Shown here piece after piece: positions 23,171 to 32,111 of a DNA stretch of 33,002 nucleotides. Each line of letters starts with the position of its first letter. The first letter of the stretch is position 1. The notes beneath the pieces are model-generated. The model saw only the letters and a list, made by a program, of their open reading frames with translations, ran no database searches and was not told the origin of the DNA. The stretch is from an uncultured Roseburia sp. (GTDB taxonomy: Bacteria > Bacillota > Clostridia > Lachnospirales > Lachnospiraceae), in contig CAJUNX010000046.1 of the NCBI GenBank assembly GCA_910587865.1, positions 1 through 33,002 on the forward strand, read 5' to 3'. The translations under genes and the position numbers were made by a program.

Positions 23171-23419
23171 CTACAGCCAGTGTCTGATGCTGCTGATCGC
23201 CTTCGCCTTCTCAAATATGATGTCGTTCTGCGCCGCGAGATATTCCTCGAGTCCCGCGATCTCCTCCGCCGTAAAGCCCTGACTCTTCGTCACCTTACAC
23301 GCCGGCAGATCCGCCTCCGCCATATCGCTGCCGCGCTCAAAGCGGACGCAGACCTGACGCTTTCCCTTTTTGGTAAGAATTCCAGAATGTGTCATTTTCA
23401 GCTCTTCGTCTCTGTTCAT
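23171..23419 (-). CDS. Small conserved-looking protein of unknown function
   Basis: 82 residues; I do not recognise the family. It begins MNRDEELKMTHSGILTKKGK, continues with VCVRFERGSDMAEADLPAC and ends KAISSIRHWL. It is hydrophilic, without membrane segments or a zinc motif. AAGGAG lies 10 bases before the ATG, inside the end of the upstream gene, and only 7 bases separate the two genes, so it is cotranscribed with the GTPase-NYN fusion. It may act with that protein; this rests on spacing alone. Confidence 0.7.
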   Translation of the reverse strand: MNRDEELKMTHSGILTKKGKRQVCVRFERGSDMAEADLPACKVTKSQGFTAEEIAGLEEYLAAQNDIIFEKAKAISSIRHWL

Positions 23420-23426
23420 GCCCGTT

Positions 23427-26273
23427 TCACTCCTTTTTCTCCTCTAACGCCTCTCTCACATCCTCCGGCATGCCGTCGAGCAGGTAACGCTTTCCGCCCT
23501 GTCCGCGCTCCCGATACTCCTCAAGCAGGCCGCGGCTTTTTTCCTCCACCTCCTGCTTCAGTTCCCGCGCGGACATGAGGATACACCCTGCGCCGCGGAT
23601 AATGATCTGCTCAAGACCGTCTGAAGTCGCCACCGTCACCCGGCAGCGTCTCCCGTTTTCGTGGGCAAAACGCTCGATATACTGATCCGCCGTCTCCGCC
23701 TCCTTCGTGTAGACCACGTGAATATTGTGATAATCGAAGCATTCGGTCTGATGCCCCGCCACCCGGTACGCATCAAACACGACGATCAGCTCGCATCCGC
23801 GGATCCCCTGGTAGTTGCAGAGAATGTCAAGAAGCTTTCCCCGCGCGCCGTCCACGCTTTTATCGGCAAGCTCACGCAGCTCCTCCCAGGCAAAGATTAT
23901 ATTGTATCCGTCCACGAGAAGATACTCCCTCCCGCGCACTGCTCTGGCGCCTGATCCCTCCGTTTTGGCGGATGCTTCCTTTTCCCCTGTCCCGGCATAG
24001 TTTCTCGTCACGGAAAAAGATGCTTTTATGTTCTGCGGCGTCCCCGCCCCCTCCTGTGCCCTGCCGTTTTTGTGCGATCTGCCCGACAGGCGGTAGCCGC
24101 GTTTTGAGGAGGACGCGCCGCGCTTATTTGCATGATACGTCTGTTCTATAATTCTGTCAACCTCTTCCGTCCCGATCCAGATTTCTTCCCCGCTCCCGCT
24201 GCGCCGCTCCGGCGGGAGCACGCGCTCTGGCGTCCACGCTTCCTGCTCCGTCTGCGTTTTCGGTCCGTTCCACGCCGGAAGATGCATATATTCCGGCACC
24301 AGATCCCACGGCACCACAAACCCTGCGCCGTGTGCGCAGAAAACGGACGAGGACGGATTTGCGGTGTCATGCTCCGGCTCATAGCCGCTCTGCGCGATGA
24401 CCTCCTCGCTGTTGTGACAGGGCAGATACCCGCGCAGCGAGGTAAACAGATGACCTTCCCCCTTTGTGTAAGCGGCAACCGCGGTCTGATAATTCTGCAT
24501 CTTTGCCGCCGGCGCGATCCCGGTCAGACGGCGCATGCCTCCCCCCGGCGCGGCGGGATCAGCCGCGTTCTTTTCATCCTCGTACAAAATGGTTCCGTGC
24601 ATGCGCTCGATGTCCGTCATCGCACGCCCCGTCGCCTGTTCGGGAATCTCAAGCACAAAATCATAATACGGCTCTAAGAGCACCGATTCCGCGCGCATGA
24701 GCCCCTGGCGCACGGCGCGGTATGTCGCCTGCCGGAAATCCCCGCCCTCCGTGTGTTTGATGTGCGCGCGCCCGGAGAGCAGCGTGATTTTTATATCCGT
24801 CACCGCCGCTCCCACAAGCACGCCCGCGTGCTCTTTCTCCTCCAGATGCGTGAGCACCAGCCGCTGCCAGTTCCGGTCTAACACATCCTCGCTGCAGTCC
24901 GACGCAACGGTAAGCCCGCTGCCCGGCTCTCCCGGCTCCAGCAGCAGATGCACCTCCGCGTAATGGCGCAGCGGCTCAAAGTGCCCGACTCCCTCCACCG
25001 TATTCCGAATGGTTTCCCTGTAAACAATCTTTCCTTCCCCGAATTCCGCCTCCACACCGTAACGTTCCAAAATCATGCTTTTTAAAATCTCCGTCTGTAC
25101 CTGACCCATCAGCCAGACGGAAATTTCCTGTGCGGCCTCATCCCAGACGAGATGCAGCTGCGGCTCCTCCTCCTCGAGCTGGCGCAGCTTGGGCAGAAAA
25201 GCGGCGGGATCCACCGTCTCCGGCAGAATCAGGCGGCAGGTCAGCACCGGGGCGAGAAGCGGCTGCTCCGAAGCGGGCTCCGCGCCGAGTCCTTCCCCCG
25301 GATAAGTCCGCGTCAGCCCGGTCACGGCACACACACAGCCGGCGGGCGCCTCCTCCGCCGTCTCGTAGTGTTCCCCGGAATAGATGCGGATCTGACTGAC
25401 CTTCTCCTCCCATGTCTCCCCCGTCTCCTCTGTTCCCGAATGACAGATTCCCCGAATCGGCTGTCTCACCCGCAGGCTTCCTCCGGTCACCTTCAGATAG
25501 GTCAGCCGCACGCCCCTGGCGTCTCTCCCTACTTTAAACACCTTTGCCCCGAACGCCTTCTGGTATGTGCGCGGCGCCGTATACGTTACAAAACCGTCCA
25601 GGAATTCGCGCACGCCCCGCATCTTAAGCGCCGATCCGAAATAGCAGGGAAACATCCTGCGCTCCGCGACGGCTTTCGTCAGCGACTCCCGTGAAATCGT
25701 CCCCTCCCGCAGATATTCCTCGAGAAGATCCTCCCCGCAGAGCGCCGCGTTTTCGTACCATTCCTTCGAATCCGCATCGGTAAAATCAAGACATCCGTCG
25801 CCGAATTCGCTCCTTATCTCCGATAACAGCGCCTCCCGGTCCGCCCCCGGCTGATCCATCTTGTTAAAAAAGAAAAACACCGGGATCCCGTAGCGCTCCA
25901 AAAGCTTCCAAAGCGTCCGGGTATGCCCCTGCACACCGTCCGCACCGCTGATTAAAAGCACCGCATAGTCGAGCACCTGCAGGGTGCGCTCCATCTCCGC
26001 GGAAAAATCCACGTGCCCCGGCGTGTCGAGAAGCGTCACCGTGCTCTCCGGCAGGGTGAGAACCGCCTGTTTGGAAAAAATCGTGATTCCCCTGGCGCGC
26101 TCGAGCCCGAAATGATCCAGAAACGCATTGCCGTTGTCCACCCGGCCCGCGCTGCGGATCATTCCGCTCTCATAGAGCAGCGCCTCCGAGAGAGTCGTCT
26201 TCCCGGCGTCCACATGTGCCAGCAGCGCGGCGCACAGATGCCGTTTTGTTTTTGCTTTGCATGTATCGCCCAT
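23427..26273 (-). CDS. TetM/EF-G-like translational GTPase fused to a YacP/Rae1-like NYN nuclease domain
   Basis: 948 residues from ATG 26273. Residues 10-230 are a translational GTPase: AHVDAGKTT (19-27), RGIT, DTPGHVD (83-89) and NKMD (137-140). Domains II-V of the ribosomal-protection type follow to about 670. The domain IV loop reads HIKHTEGGDFRQ and lacks the YSPVST tip that TetM uses against tetracycline, so resistance is doubtful. A basic linker (about 705-780) leads to a NYN/PIN domain (about 782-915): VDGYNII (D788), VVFDAYR (D834), TADQYI (D863) and ATSDG (D885), the acidic set of YacP. YacP/Rae1 of B. subtilis cuts mRNA in the ribosomal A site. The GTPase half could place this nuclease on ribosomes; that is inference. 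Usual TetM proteins are about 640 residues. Confidence 0.88.
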   Translation of the reverse strand: MGDTCKAKTKRHLCAALLAHVDAGKTTLSEALLYESGMIRSAGRVDNGNAFLDHFGLERARGITIFSKQAVLTLPESTVTLLDTPGHVDFSAEMERTLQVLDYAVLLISGADGVQGHTRTLWKLLERYGIPVFFFFNKMDQPGADREALLSEIRSEFGDGCLDFTDADSKEWYENAALCGEDLLEEYLREGTISRESLTKAVAERRMFPCYFGSALKMRGVREFLDGFVTYTAPRTYQKAFGAKVFKVGRDARGVRLTYLKVTGGSLRVRQPIRGICHSGTEETGETWEEKVSQIRIYSGEHYETAEEAPAGCVCAVTGLTRTYPGEGLGAEPASEQPLLAPVLTCRLILPETVDPAAFLPKLRQLEEEEPQLHLVWDEAAQEISVWLMGQVQTEILKSMILERYGVEAEFGEGKIVYRETIRNTVEGVGHFEPLRHYAEVHLLLEPGEPGSGLTVASDCSEDVLDRNWQRLVLTHLEEKEHAGVLVGAAVTDIKITLLSGRAHIKHTEGGDFRQATYRAVRQGLMRAESVLLEPYYDFVLEIPEQATGRAMTDIERMHGTILYEDEKNAADPAAPGGGMRRLTGIAPAAKMQNYQTAVAAYTKGEGHLFTSLRGYLPCHNSEEVIAQSGYEPEHDTANPSSSVFCAHGAGFVVPWDLVPEYMHLPAWNGPKTQTEQEAWTPERVLPPERRSGSGEEIWIGTEEVDRIIEQTYHANKRGASSSKRGYRLSGRSHKNGRAQEGAGTPQNIKASFSVTRNYAGTGEKEASAKTEGSGARAVRGREYLLVDGYNIIFAWEELRELADKSVDGARGKLLDILCNYQGIRGCELIVVFDAYRVAGHQTECFDYHNIHVVYTKEAETADQYIERFAHENGRRCRVTVATSDGLEQIIIRGAGCILMSARELKQEVEEKSRGLLEEYRERGQGGKRYLLDGMPEDVREALEEKKE

Positions 26274-26305
26274 CACCGCTCCCTCTTTCCGTCCTCTGTG
26301 TTCCG

Positions 26306-26349
26306 CAGGGGCGGCGTCCCGTCATACCGGCCAAAGGGATGCGCCCCTG
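26306..26349. repeat. Inverted repeat between GTPase and ABC-class genes
   Basis: CAGGGGCG...GTCCC (26306-26320) pairs imperfectly with GGGAT-GCGCCCCTG (26336-26349), with a two-base bulge. It lies just after the ABC-class gene end in the direction of transcription. There is no U-tract, so terminator function is uncertain. Confidence 0.5.
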
Positions 26350-26364
26350 ACAGAAACGTACCTC

Positions 26365-28068
26365 TCACAGCGAAATCCTCCGGTAGCGGTTGATGCAGGC
26401 AAAGATTTCCTGCGGGCGCGGCATCGCCAGTCCGCACGGCAGATAGCTGCTCTCGCAGACTGCGGCAGGCCCTTTTGTCTCCAGAAGCTCTGTGAGCTGC
26501 TCCACGCACTCCCGCAGCGTACGTTTCCCGTCAAACAGATGGCATTCCGCATATTTTAAAAGGTAGGCAAGCGCCGAGAGCTGCTCCGCGTCCACCAGCT
26601 GCTCCACATAGCGCACGTCGATCGTGTCATGATTGATGGAAATCCCGTCCCGCCCCATGGTTTTCAGCTTCATGCGGGCATCCTCCCGGAATGCGCGGTC
26701 CGGCCGGATCCGGCGGTCAAAGGAAGGCGTATTCTGCTTCGGCGGCTTTACGGCCGGCATCGGAAACTGCGCCGCTTCCTGTTTCGCAAATGCGGTGATC
26801 TCCACCGGCACATACTGATTCATCTGGACGATACAGTCCGCCTTGTGAAAATAAGAACCCGAGCTGCCCGCCACGAGGATCGTCGAGATGCCGTATTCCT
26901 TACTGAGCTCCACGATCCGGTCGATAAACGGCGTGATCGGCTCGTCCTCCCGATTGACCACGCGCTGCATCAGCTCGTCGCGGATCATAAAGTTCGTCGC
27001 GCTGGTGTCCTCGTCGATCAGGAAGGTGCGTGTCCCCGCCTCCATCGCCTCGACTACATTTGCCGCCTGAGAGGTGCTTCCGCTCGCGTCATCCGTGCAG
27101 AAACGCTTTGTGTCCTTTTTGTTCGGCAGGTTGCTGATAAACATCGATATATCCACATTTTTGATGCTCCTGCCGTCCTCCGCGCGGATTTACACCGCGC
27201 TTTCGTCCGTGATCACATATTCCCTGCCGTCCCCCGAGATATGACTGTACACGCCAAGCTCAAGGGCCTTCAGCAGCGTCGACTTCCCGTGATAACCGCC
27301 GCCCACGATCAGCGTGATCCCCTTTCGGATCCCCATGCCCGTGATCGTGCCGTGATGCGGCAGCGCAAACGAGACCCGGAGCGATTCGGGGGATGCAAAC
27401 TTCACCGCCTGTTTCATCGGACGCCCGGACACCCCGGATTCGCGCGGCAGCACCGAGCCGTCCGCCACAAAAGCCACGAGTCCCTGCCCGTCCAGATGAT
27501 CACGGATATACTGCTGATCCTCCGCCAGATCCGTCACCCGCGCGACGGCTTTCGCGTCGACGGCCGCATACATCAGGCTGTGCGACACGCAGTCCGGCAG
27601 AAAATCAAAAAAGATTTTTGCAAGTTCTCTTGCATTTACCGTCCGCCCGTTTGCCGGAAACCCGACCTCAAACCGCAGCACGAGATCCCCGTTTGCCGGA
27701 TTCATCTGACAGGCCGTACGCTCTAAGATCTCCTGACCGGGACGGCTGACGGAGAGCAGGCCGCTCTTGCCGGATCCCTTCGCCTTAAACGAGACGCGCT
27801 CAAGCTCCCTCCCGAACTGCCGGAGCAGATAATCGCACAGCGCGATCCGGCGGCATTTCAGCTGATACAGCGTTTCCGGAAAGCGCGCCACGCTCCCTTT
27901 GATGTGAACGGAAACCTTCGACGGCGCCGCGAACGGATCCCCCTGCACGTGATCGATCGAGAGCACATAGGTTTTAAAATCATAACTCCCGCGCGTGTCC
28001 TTATATGCCGGGTATCCTCTGTGGTCAATCCTGTCCAATATATTTCTCAACTCTGTCTGTGACTGCAT
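26365..28068 (-). pseudogene. ABC-class ATPase (COG3044-like) split by one in-frame stop
   Basis: Two open stretches lie in the same frame, 28068-27190 and 27187-26365, separated only by TAA at 27190-27192. The first ends GREYVITDESAV and carries the Walker A loop VGGGYHGKSTLL. The second continues IRAEDGRS, then has the signature-like ASGSTSQAAN, Walker B FLIDEDTSATNF and PFIDRIVELSKEYG. Together they make a normal-length predicted ATPase of the ABC class, about 567 codons. Relatives have a lysine codon where TAA stands, so one A-to-T change (AAA to TAA) explains it. The stop falls between the two ATP-binding motifs, so neither half should work alone. The start is taken as ATG 28068 (GGAGA 8 bases upstream); ATG 28083 is possible. 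Recent mutation, readthrough or sequencing error are all open. Confidence 0.85.
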
Positions 28069-28094
28069 CTCTCTTCTCTCCATTTCATAATATC

Positions 28095-28184
28095 GGGTTC
28101 AAAAGAACCTCTCCCCATGATGTCTTCGGCGGGGCTCAAAGTCATATTTTTCACGCAGCGTGAATCACATGGCCTTTTGCGCCC
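28095..28184. repeat. Structured interspersed repeat, copy B
   Basis: Bounded by GGGTTCAAAAG (28095-28105) and CCTTTTGCGCCC (28173-28184). Shared with copy A are CCCCATGATG near the left end, and CAAAGTCAT, TTTTTCACGCA and CACATG near the right. The left hairpin is kept with different bases (GGGTTC/GAACC here, GGGGTCA/TGACCCC in copy A), and TTCACG/CGTGAA forms a second hairpin. Confidence 0.7.
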
Positions 28185-28190
28185 GCCCTC

Positions 28191-28270
28191 ATTTCCTCAT
28201 TGAGCCGGAAGTACCGGCCTTATTTCCTCATTGAGCCGGAAGCGCCCTCCCTCATTTCCTCATTGAAGCC
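28191..28270. repeat. 31/32-bp intergenic tandem repeat, about 2.5 copies
   Basis: ATTTCCTCATTGAGCCGGAA begins copies at 28191 and 28222, and a partial copy starts at 28254. It fills the gap between the interspersed repeat and the MoxR stop codon. Confidence 0.88.
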
Positions 28271-28286
28271 AGCCGCCATCGGAATG

Positions 28287-29939
28287 TCACTCCTTTCGCT
28301 CTAACTCCGCCAGAAGCTCCGCGCGCCGCGTCCCTGTCAGAAGACGGCTGCTGTAAGCCGCATATCTCTCACAGGCATAATCCGAGAAAAACAGGGCCGC
28401 CTCGCTGTTTAAGGTGAGTTCCGTGACAAAAACGACCATCTCCTGGCCCGCCTCAAATGCCTGCTCCATAAAATCAAACGCGAACTCTGACGCGCGGGCC
28501 GTCTCCTCCTCCATTCGGGAAAGACGCTCCTTCTGCTCCTCAAAGCCCCGCTTCGCGTCTGCAAAACAGCTTCTGCCGGCTTCCTGACTCATCCCTGCGC
28601 CTTCCGCCGCAGCCCCGCGGGTCGATTCCATGCCTGGCGCCGCAGCCACGCGGGACGATTCCATGCCCGATGCCGCAGCCACGCGGGACGATTCCATGCC
28701 CGGTGCCGCAGTCCCGCGGGACGATTCCATGTCCGGTGCCGCAGCCCGCGCAGGCGCCCATTTCCGCAGATCCGGCAGCAGAAGCTCCTCTGTGCGTTTG
28801 CGCCGCCGCCCCGCTGTGCCCTTCTTTTTCTCCGCCCGGCACGCTTCCTCCCGCTCCGCCAAAAGCTCCCCGTACAGTGCATACGGATCCTCCGCGTCCG
28901 TGAGCCGTTCCCGGTATTCTTTTAAAAACGCATACCACGCGTCCGTGCGTCTTCTCTCCTCCGCCAGCGCGGTAAACTGTTTTTCCAGGCCCGACAAAAG
29001 CAGACTCACCACGGCAAGACGCTCGTCAAACGCCGCCGCGTAAATGCGCGCGTACACGTCCGGCTTCACCCTGCCGGAGAGGATCTCCGGGATTCCGTAA
29101 TCATCCCGGTACTTCCGGTACAGGTCAAAATATGCAGCCGCATCCTCAGCCACCTCCGCGTGATGCAGGAATTCCTGCACAATCTCCTCCGTGACCGGAA
29201 TTCCCTCCTCCTCATAACACTCCATCAGGCCGGAGAGATCCTCCCATCCCCTTGCCGTCACAAACTGCATCCCGTCCACGTCCGCCTCCACGCGGTAAAA
29301 ATTCCGCGGCCGCAGCTCCAGATAGCTCAGCACCGCTCCGTGGATATGCTGCGCGCGGGCATACTCCTTCCACACGGAAAGATCCGCCTCCACACGGATA
29401 TAGCGCACACGGTCTAATGTCACCATGTCAAAGTCGCGCACCGAGCGATTGTACTCCGGCGGATTGCCCGCCGCCACGATCAGCCAGCCGGGCGGCACCG
29501 CCTGATTGCCGAAGGTCTTGCATTGTAAAAACTGCAGCATCGTCGGCGCAAGCGTCTCCGAGACACAGTTGATCTCATCGATAAAAAGGATCCCTTCCCG
29601 GATCCCGCCGTCACGGATGCAGCGCCACACGCTCGCGATGATCTCGCTCATCGTATATTCCGTGACCGAATATGTCTCCCCGTCAAACTCCTCCTCGCGG
29701 ATAAACGGAAGGCCGACGGCGCTCTGCCTCGTGTGGTGCGTGATCGTGTACGCCACCAGCCCGATTCCGCACTCCGATGCTATCTGTTCCATGATCTGCG
29801 TCTTGCCGATCCCGGGCGGCCCCATCAAAAGCAGCGGGCGCTGGCGGATGGCCGGGATTTTGTACTCTCCCGCCGCATCCTTTGCCAGATACGCCCGCAC
29901 CGTGTGCTTTATTTCTTCTTTTGCCTGTTTGATATTCAT
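28287..29939 (-). CDS. MoxR-family AAA+ ATPase
   Basis: 550 residues. The AAA+ core has Walker A GPPGIGKT (40-47), Walker B FIDE (119-122) and a sensor-1 stretch AAGNPPEYN (about 156-164). It is followed by a lid and a long helical C-terminal region. MoxR ATPases remodel or help insert metals into partner proteins, commonly a von Willebrand A-domain protein encoded next door; no such gene follows here. Residues about 395-440 hold four copies of an 11-residue unit containing GMESSR, an in-frame tandem repeat likely to be a flexible linker. AAGGAAG precedes the ATG. The ABC-class gene and the repeat cluster lie downstream on the same strand. Family call is firm; partner and substrate are unknown. 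Confidence 0.88.
   Translation of the reverse strand: MNIKQAKEEIKHTVRAYLAKDAAGEYKIPAIRQRPLLLMGPPGIGKTQIMEQIASECGIGLVAYTITHHTRQSAVGLPFIREEEFDGETYSVTEYTMSEIIASVWRCIRDGGIREGILFIDEINCVSETLAPTMLQFLQCKTFGNQAVPPGWLIVAAGNPPEYNRSVRDFDMVTLDRVRYIRVEADLSVWKEYARAQHIHGAVLSYLELRPRNFYRVEADVDGMQFVTARGWEDLSGLMECYEEEGIPVTEEIVQEFLHHAEVAEDAAAYFDLYRKYRDDYGIPEILSGRVKPDVYARIYAAAFDERLAVVSLLLSGLEKQFTALAEERRRTDAWYAFLKEYRERLTDAEDPYALYGELLAEREEACRAEKKKGTAGRRRKRTEELLLPDLRKWAPARAAAPDMESSRGTAAPGMESSRVAAASGMESSRVAAAPGMESTRGAAAEGAGMSQEAGRSCFADAKRGFEEQKERLSRMEEETARASEFAFDFMEQAFEAGQEMVVFVTELTLNSEAALFFSDYACERYAAYSSRLLTGTRRAELLAELERKE
28624..28755 (-). repeat. 33-bp in-frame tandem repeat in the MoxR gene, four copies
   Basis: Units at 28624, 28657, 28690 and 28723, each 33 bp, encode an 11-residue GMESSR-containing unit. 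The rightmost copy is the most diverged. Confidence 0.93.
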
Positions 29940-29986
29940 GCTTCAAAACTTCCTTCTGCCGGTTTCCTGCACCGGATTCTCTGCCT

Positions 29987-30015
29987 ATCTTAATACATTT
30001 TGAAGCATTTTACAA
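29987..30015 (-). promoter_or_regulatory. Possible promoter of the MoxR gene
   Basis: Minus strand TTGTAA (30010-30015), a 17-base spacer and TAAGAT (29987-29992), each four of six. A moderate match. Confidence 0.4.
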
Positions 30016-30045
30016 CGTAAAAGTTCCGCCATCCTCTGCAAATCG

Positions 30046-30520
30046 TTACTTTGTCTCAACCGGCTTTCCTTCACGGTCAGGCAACGGCGCGAGCCCCCTG
30101 CCGTTCCGTCTCAGTCGGTCATTTTTTGCAGACGGTTCCATATATGTCATCCTTTTCTGTCCCCTGCTCCTGCGCCTGCACCTGTCTGACTTCTCCCTCT
30201 GTATCCTCCTGGCACAAGCAGGGCAATACCCGGATATGCCAGAGCCGCGGACGTATTCAACGCCGCACACCATACAGTGTTTAGCGGGTAACGCCGTCCA
30301 CCGCTTTGCAGGTGTTGTGACAGGAATATCAATCCATACATCAGATTATAGAAAAGAAAATAAAGTACAGGCGCCGGATTGAGGCTGGCTAATGCAATAC
30401 AAATTATCAGCATCCTTTCTGTGCCAACAGAAAACAAAAGTAATTTTTCTTTTTTCTTTTGCTCACGCTTGTAAATGAATTTCAAAAAAATGTTAATAAG
30501 TGCTATAGAGAACTAACATT
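30046..30520 (-). pseudogene. Possible gene remnants, membrane-like and zinc-ribbon-like frames
   Basis: One minus-strand frame (30485 to about 30300) reads GTERMLIICIALASLN then VLYFLFYNLMYGLIFLSQ. It is hydrophobic and distantly like the end of a CDP-alcohol phosphatidyltransferase, but has only a TTG start without a ribosome-binding site. A second frame (stop 30046-30048) contains CMVCG and GYCPACARR, a possible CxxC...CxxC zinc ribbon, with ATG 30273 and no ribosome-binding site. Neither is convincing as an intact gene; decayed coding DNA is the best reading. Confidence 0.3.
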
Positions 30521-30743
30521 TTTTGAACGAACTCACATCATGATTGTTTACCGTACATGACCTTTCATTGACGGTTTTAAGCCGGGGGCAAAGATGATGG
30601 CAGAGGTTTTCAGGGGCGGGCAGGAGGACTGAGACAGGAAAAGGCAGACGCTTTGACGGGGCGTCTGCCTTTTGGGGTAGTATGATTGATAAATAAGAAG
30701 CCTTTCTTGTTTTTCGCTCTGCAATTCGGATTTCCATGAAATT
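30521..30743. other. Intergenic stretch holding one strong hairpin
   Basis: Open frames here are short shadows without ribosome-binding sites. The notable element is the terminator at 30639-30673. Confidence 0.55.
30639..30673. terminator. Bidirectional terminator after the histidine kinase gene
   Basis: AAAAGGCAGACGC (30639-30651) pairs perfectly with GCGTCTGCCTTTT (30661-30673) around a 9-base loop; the T arms serve as U-tracts in both directions. It ends the two-component operon. Confidence 0.82.
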
Positions 30744-32111
30744 CTAATATGGAATTTTAATTGTGACTTGTCCGCCTTTTGTTTCAGAAGAATTTTCTAA
30801 TATGAGCTGTCCATTATGCTGAGCAACAATAGTGTTTGTAATATAAAGTCCCAGACCAAAATGCAGATTTAAATTCCGGCTTCTGTTCCCCATAAAAAAC
30901 TGTTCCTTTGCATGATGCAGTGTTTCGGGAGTAAAGCCATCTCCCTCATCGGTTACAGAGATTTTCAGAAATCCGTCAGCTTTCTGTGCCGTTACATAAA
31001 GGTTTCCTCCTTGCGGCGAATGGTCTAACGCATTGTGAATGACGTTCATAATGGCCCGTTCCAGCAACAATTTATCTGCTTTGAAAGATCCTTCCCTTGT
31101 TCCTATTTCCATGTGCGGACATATCCCATTTGTAATACACAATGAATTTGCCTGCGATTCAATCCGCTTCATATATTCAATCAGGTCAATATCTTCTAAA
31201 TGGAGCTGATATCCCGTAACCGTCTGGGATATATCAATTAAGGTTCTGATATACAACTGCATCTGTTCCAGACTTTCTGTAATATACTTCGCATACAACT
31301 GTTGTTCATCATCAAGCTTTGTTTCGCTTATTAAATCTATATTGCCTTGAATTACTGTCAAAGGTGTTTTCAAATCATGGGAAAGTGCTGCAATCTGTTC
31401 TCTTTGTAATTGTTCTATTTTCCATTGCTGCTCTAAAGATGACTTTAAACTGTCTTTCATTTTTGAAATGGAGTACAGTACTGCGTTATACTCGCTTATT
31501 TCGGAACTTCCCACTTCAAAGTCAAGATTCTGATGCTGAATTTGTTCTGTCGCCATAGTCAGCGGTGCCAACTGTACTTTCAGCTTTTGGGAATATCGCA
31601 GCGTCAGATAAACGCAAACGGCAAAGCAATTGATTCCTATGAGCATCAACAACAGGGGTTCGGGGGCAGGTAAATATTTCTGCATCCAGTCACTTTTATA
31701 CTGTGAGCCTACATAATATTTTAATACACAATATTCTTCTTCCCTCGGTATGAATTGATATTGCGTCCTACTTGTGAGGTCACTGTTTTCTCCAGTTTTT
31801 GCAAATTTTAATGCATTGCTCTGTTCTGTTACATCCATATTTGTATAAAGGATGTTGTAATCTGTATCAAGTATTAAATATTCACAATAGGATGGGATGG
31901 CAACTTTTGTAATATCTGGAGCTGCAGCAATGATTGGAGATATTTTTTGCACGGAATGTTCCGCATTATTGGCATAGGTCACATACCCTGCACTTGAAGC
32001 CAGTGCAAGAAGCAGGAAGGGAATTGCCACTGACAGGAACAGACCTGATATCAAAATGATTAAAAATCTCCAGAAAACTTTTTGCAATGAAATCAATTTT
32101 GCCTTTCCCAT
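30744..32111 (-). CDS. NisK/SpaK-like membrane sensor histidine kinase
   Basis: 455 residues. The first membrane segment is about 13-40 (FLIILISGLFLSVAIPFLLL). An outside sensor loop of about 110 residues follows, and the second membrane segment is about 151-172. A HAMP-like stretch comes next. The phospho-acceptor is in ALSHDLKTPLTVIQGN. The ATP-binding domain has NVIHNALDHS (N box), DEGDGF (G1) and FGLGLYI (G2). The gene overlaps the upstream response regulator by 19 bases, so they are coexpressed. Kinases of this type next to lantibiotic-style ABC transporters sense antimicrobial peptides; the partial gene at the right edge agrees with that but does not prove it. Complete. Confidence 0.92.
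   Translation of the reverse strand: MGKAKLISLQKVFWRFLIILISGLFLSVAIPFLLLALASSAGYVTYANNAEHSVQKISPIIAAAPDITKVAIPSYCEYLILDTDYNILYTNMDVTEQSNALKFAKTGENSDLTSRTQYQFIPREEEYCVLKYYVGSQYKSDWMQKYLPAPEPLLLMLIGINCFAVCVYLTLRYSQKLKVQLAPLTMATEQIQHQNLDFEVGSSEISEYNAVLYSISKMKDSLKSSLEQQWKIEQLQREQIAALSHDLKTPLTVIQGNIDLISETKLDDEQQLYAKYITESLEQMQLYIRTLIDISQTVTGYQLHLEDIDLIEYMKRIESQANSLCITNGICPHMEIGTREGSFKADKLLLERAIMNVIHNALDHSPQGGNLYVTAQKADGFLKISVTDEGDGFTPETLHHAKEQFFMGNRSRNLNLHFGLGLYITNTIVAQHNGQLILENSSETKGGQVTIKIPY

Noticed and set aside
23427..26273. Tetracycline resistance determinant
   Set aside because: It is related to TetM, but the domain IV tip lacks the YSPVST motif and the protein carries an additional nuclease domain. 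Resistance is not supported.
30513..30737. 74-codon minus-strand frame before the kinase terminator
   Set aside because: It runs through the perfect terminator hairpin, has no ribosome-binding site and shows no family features.
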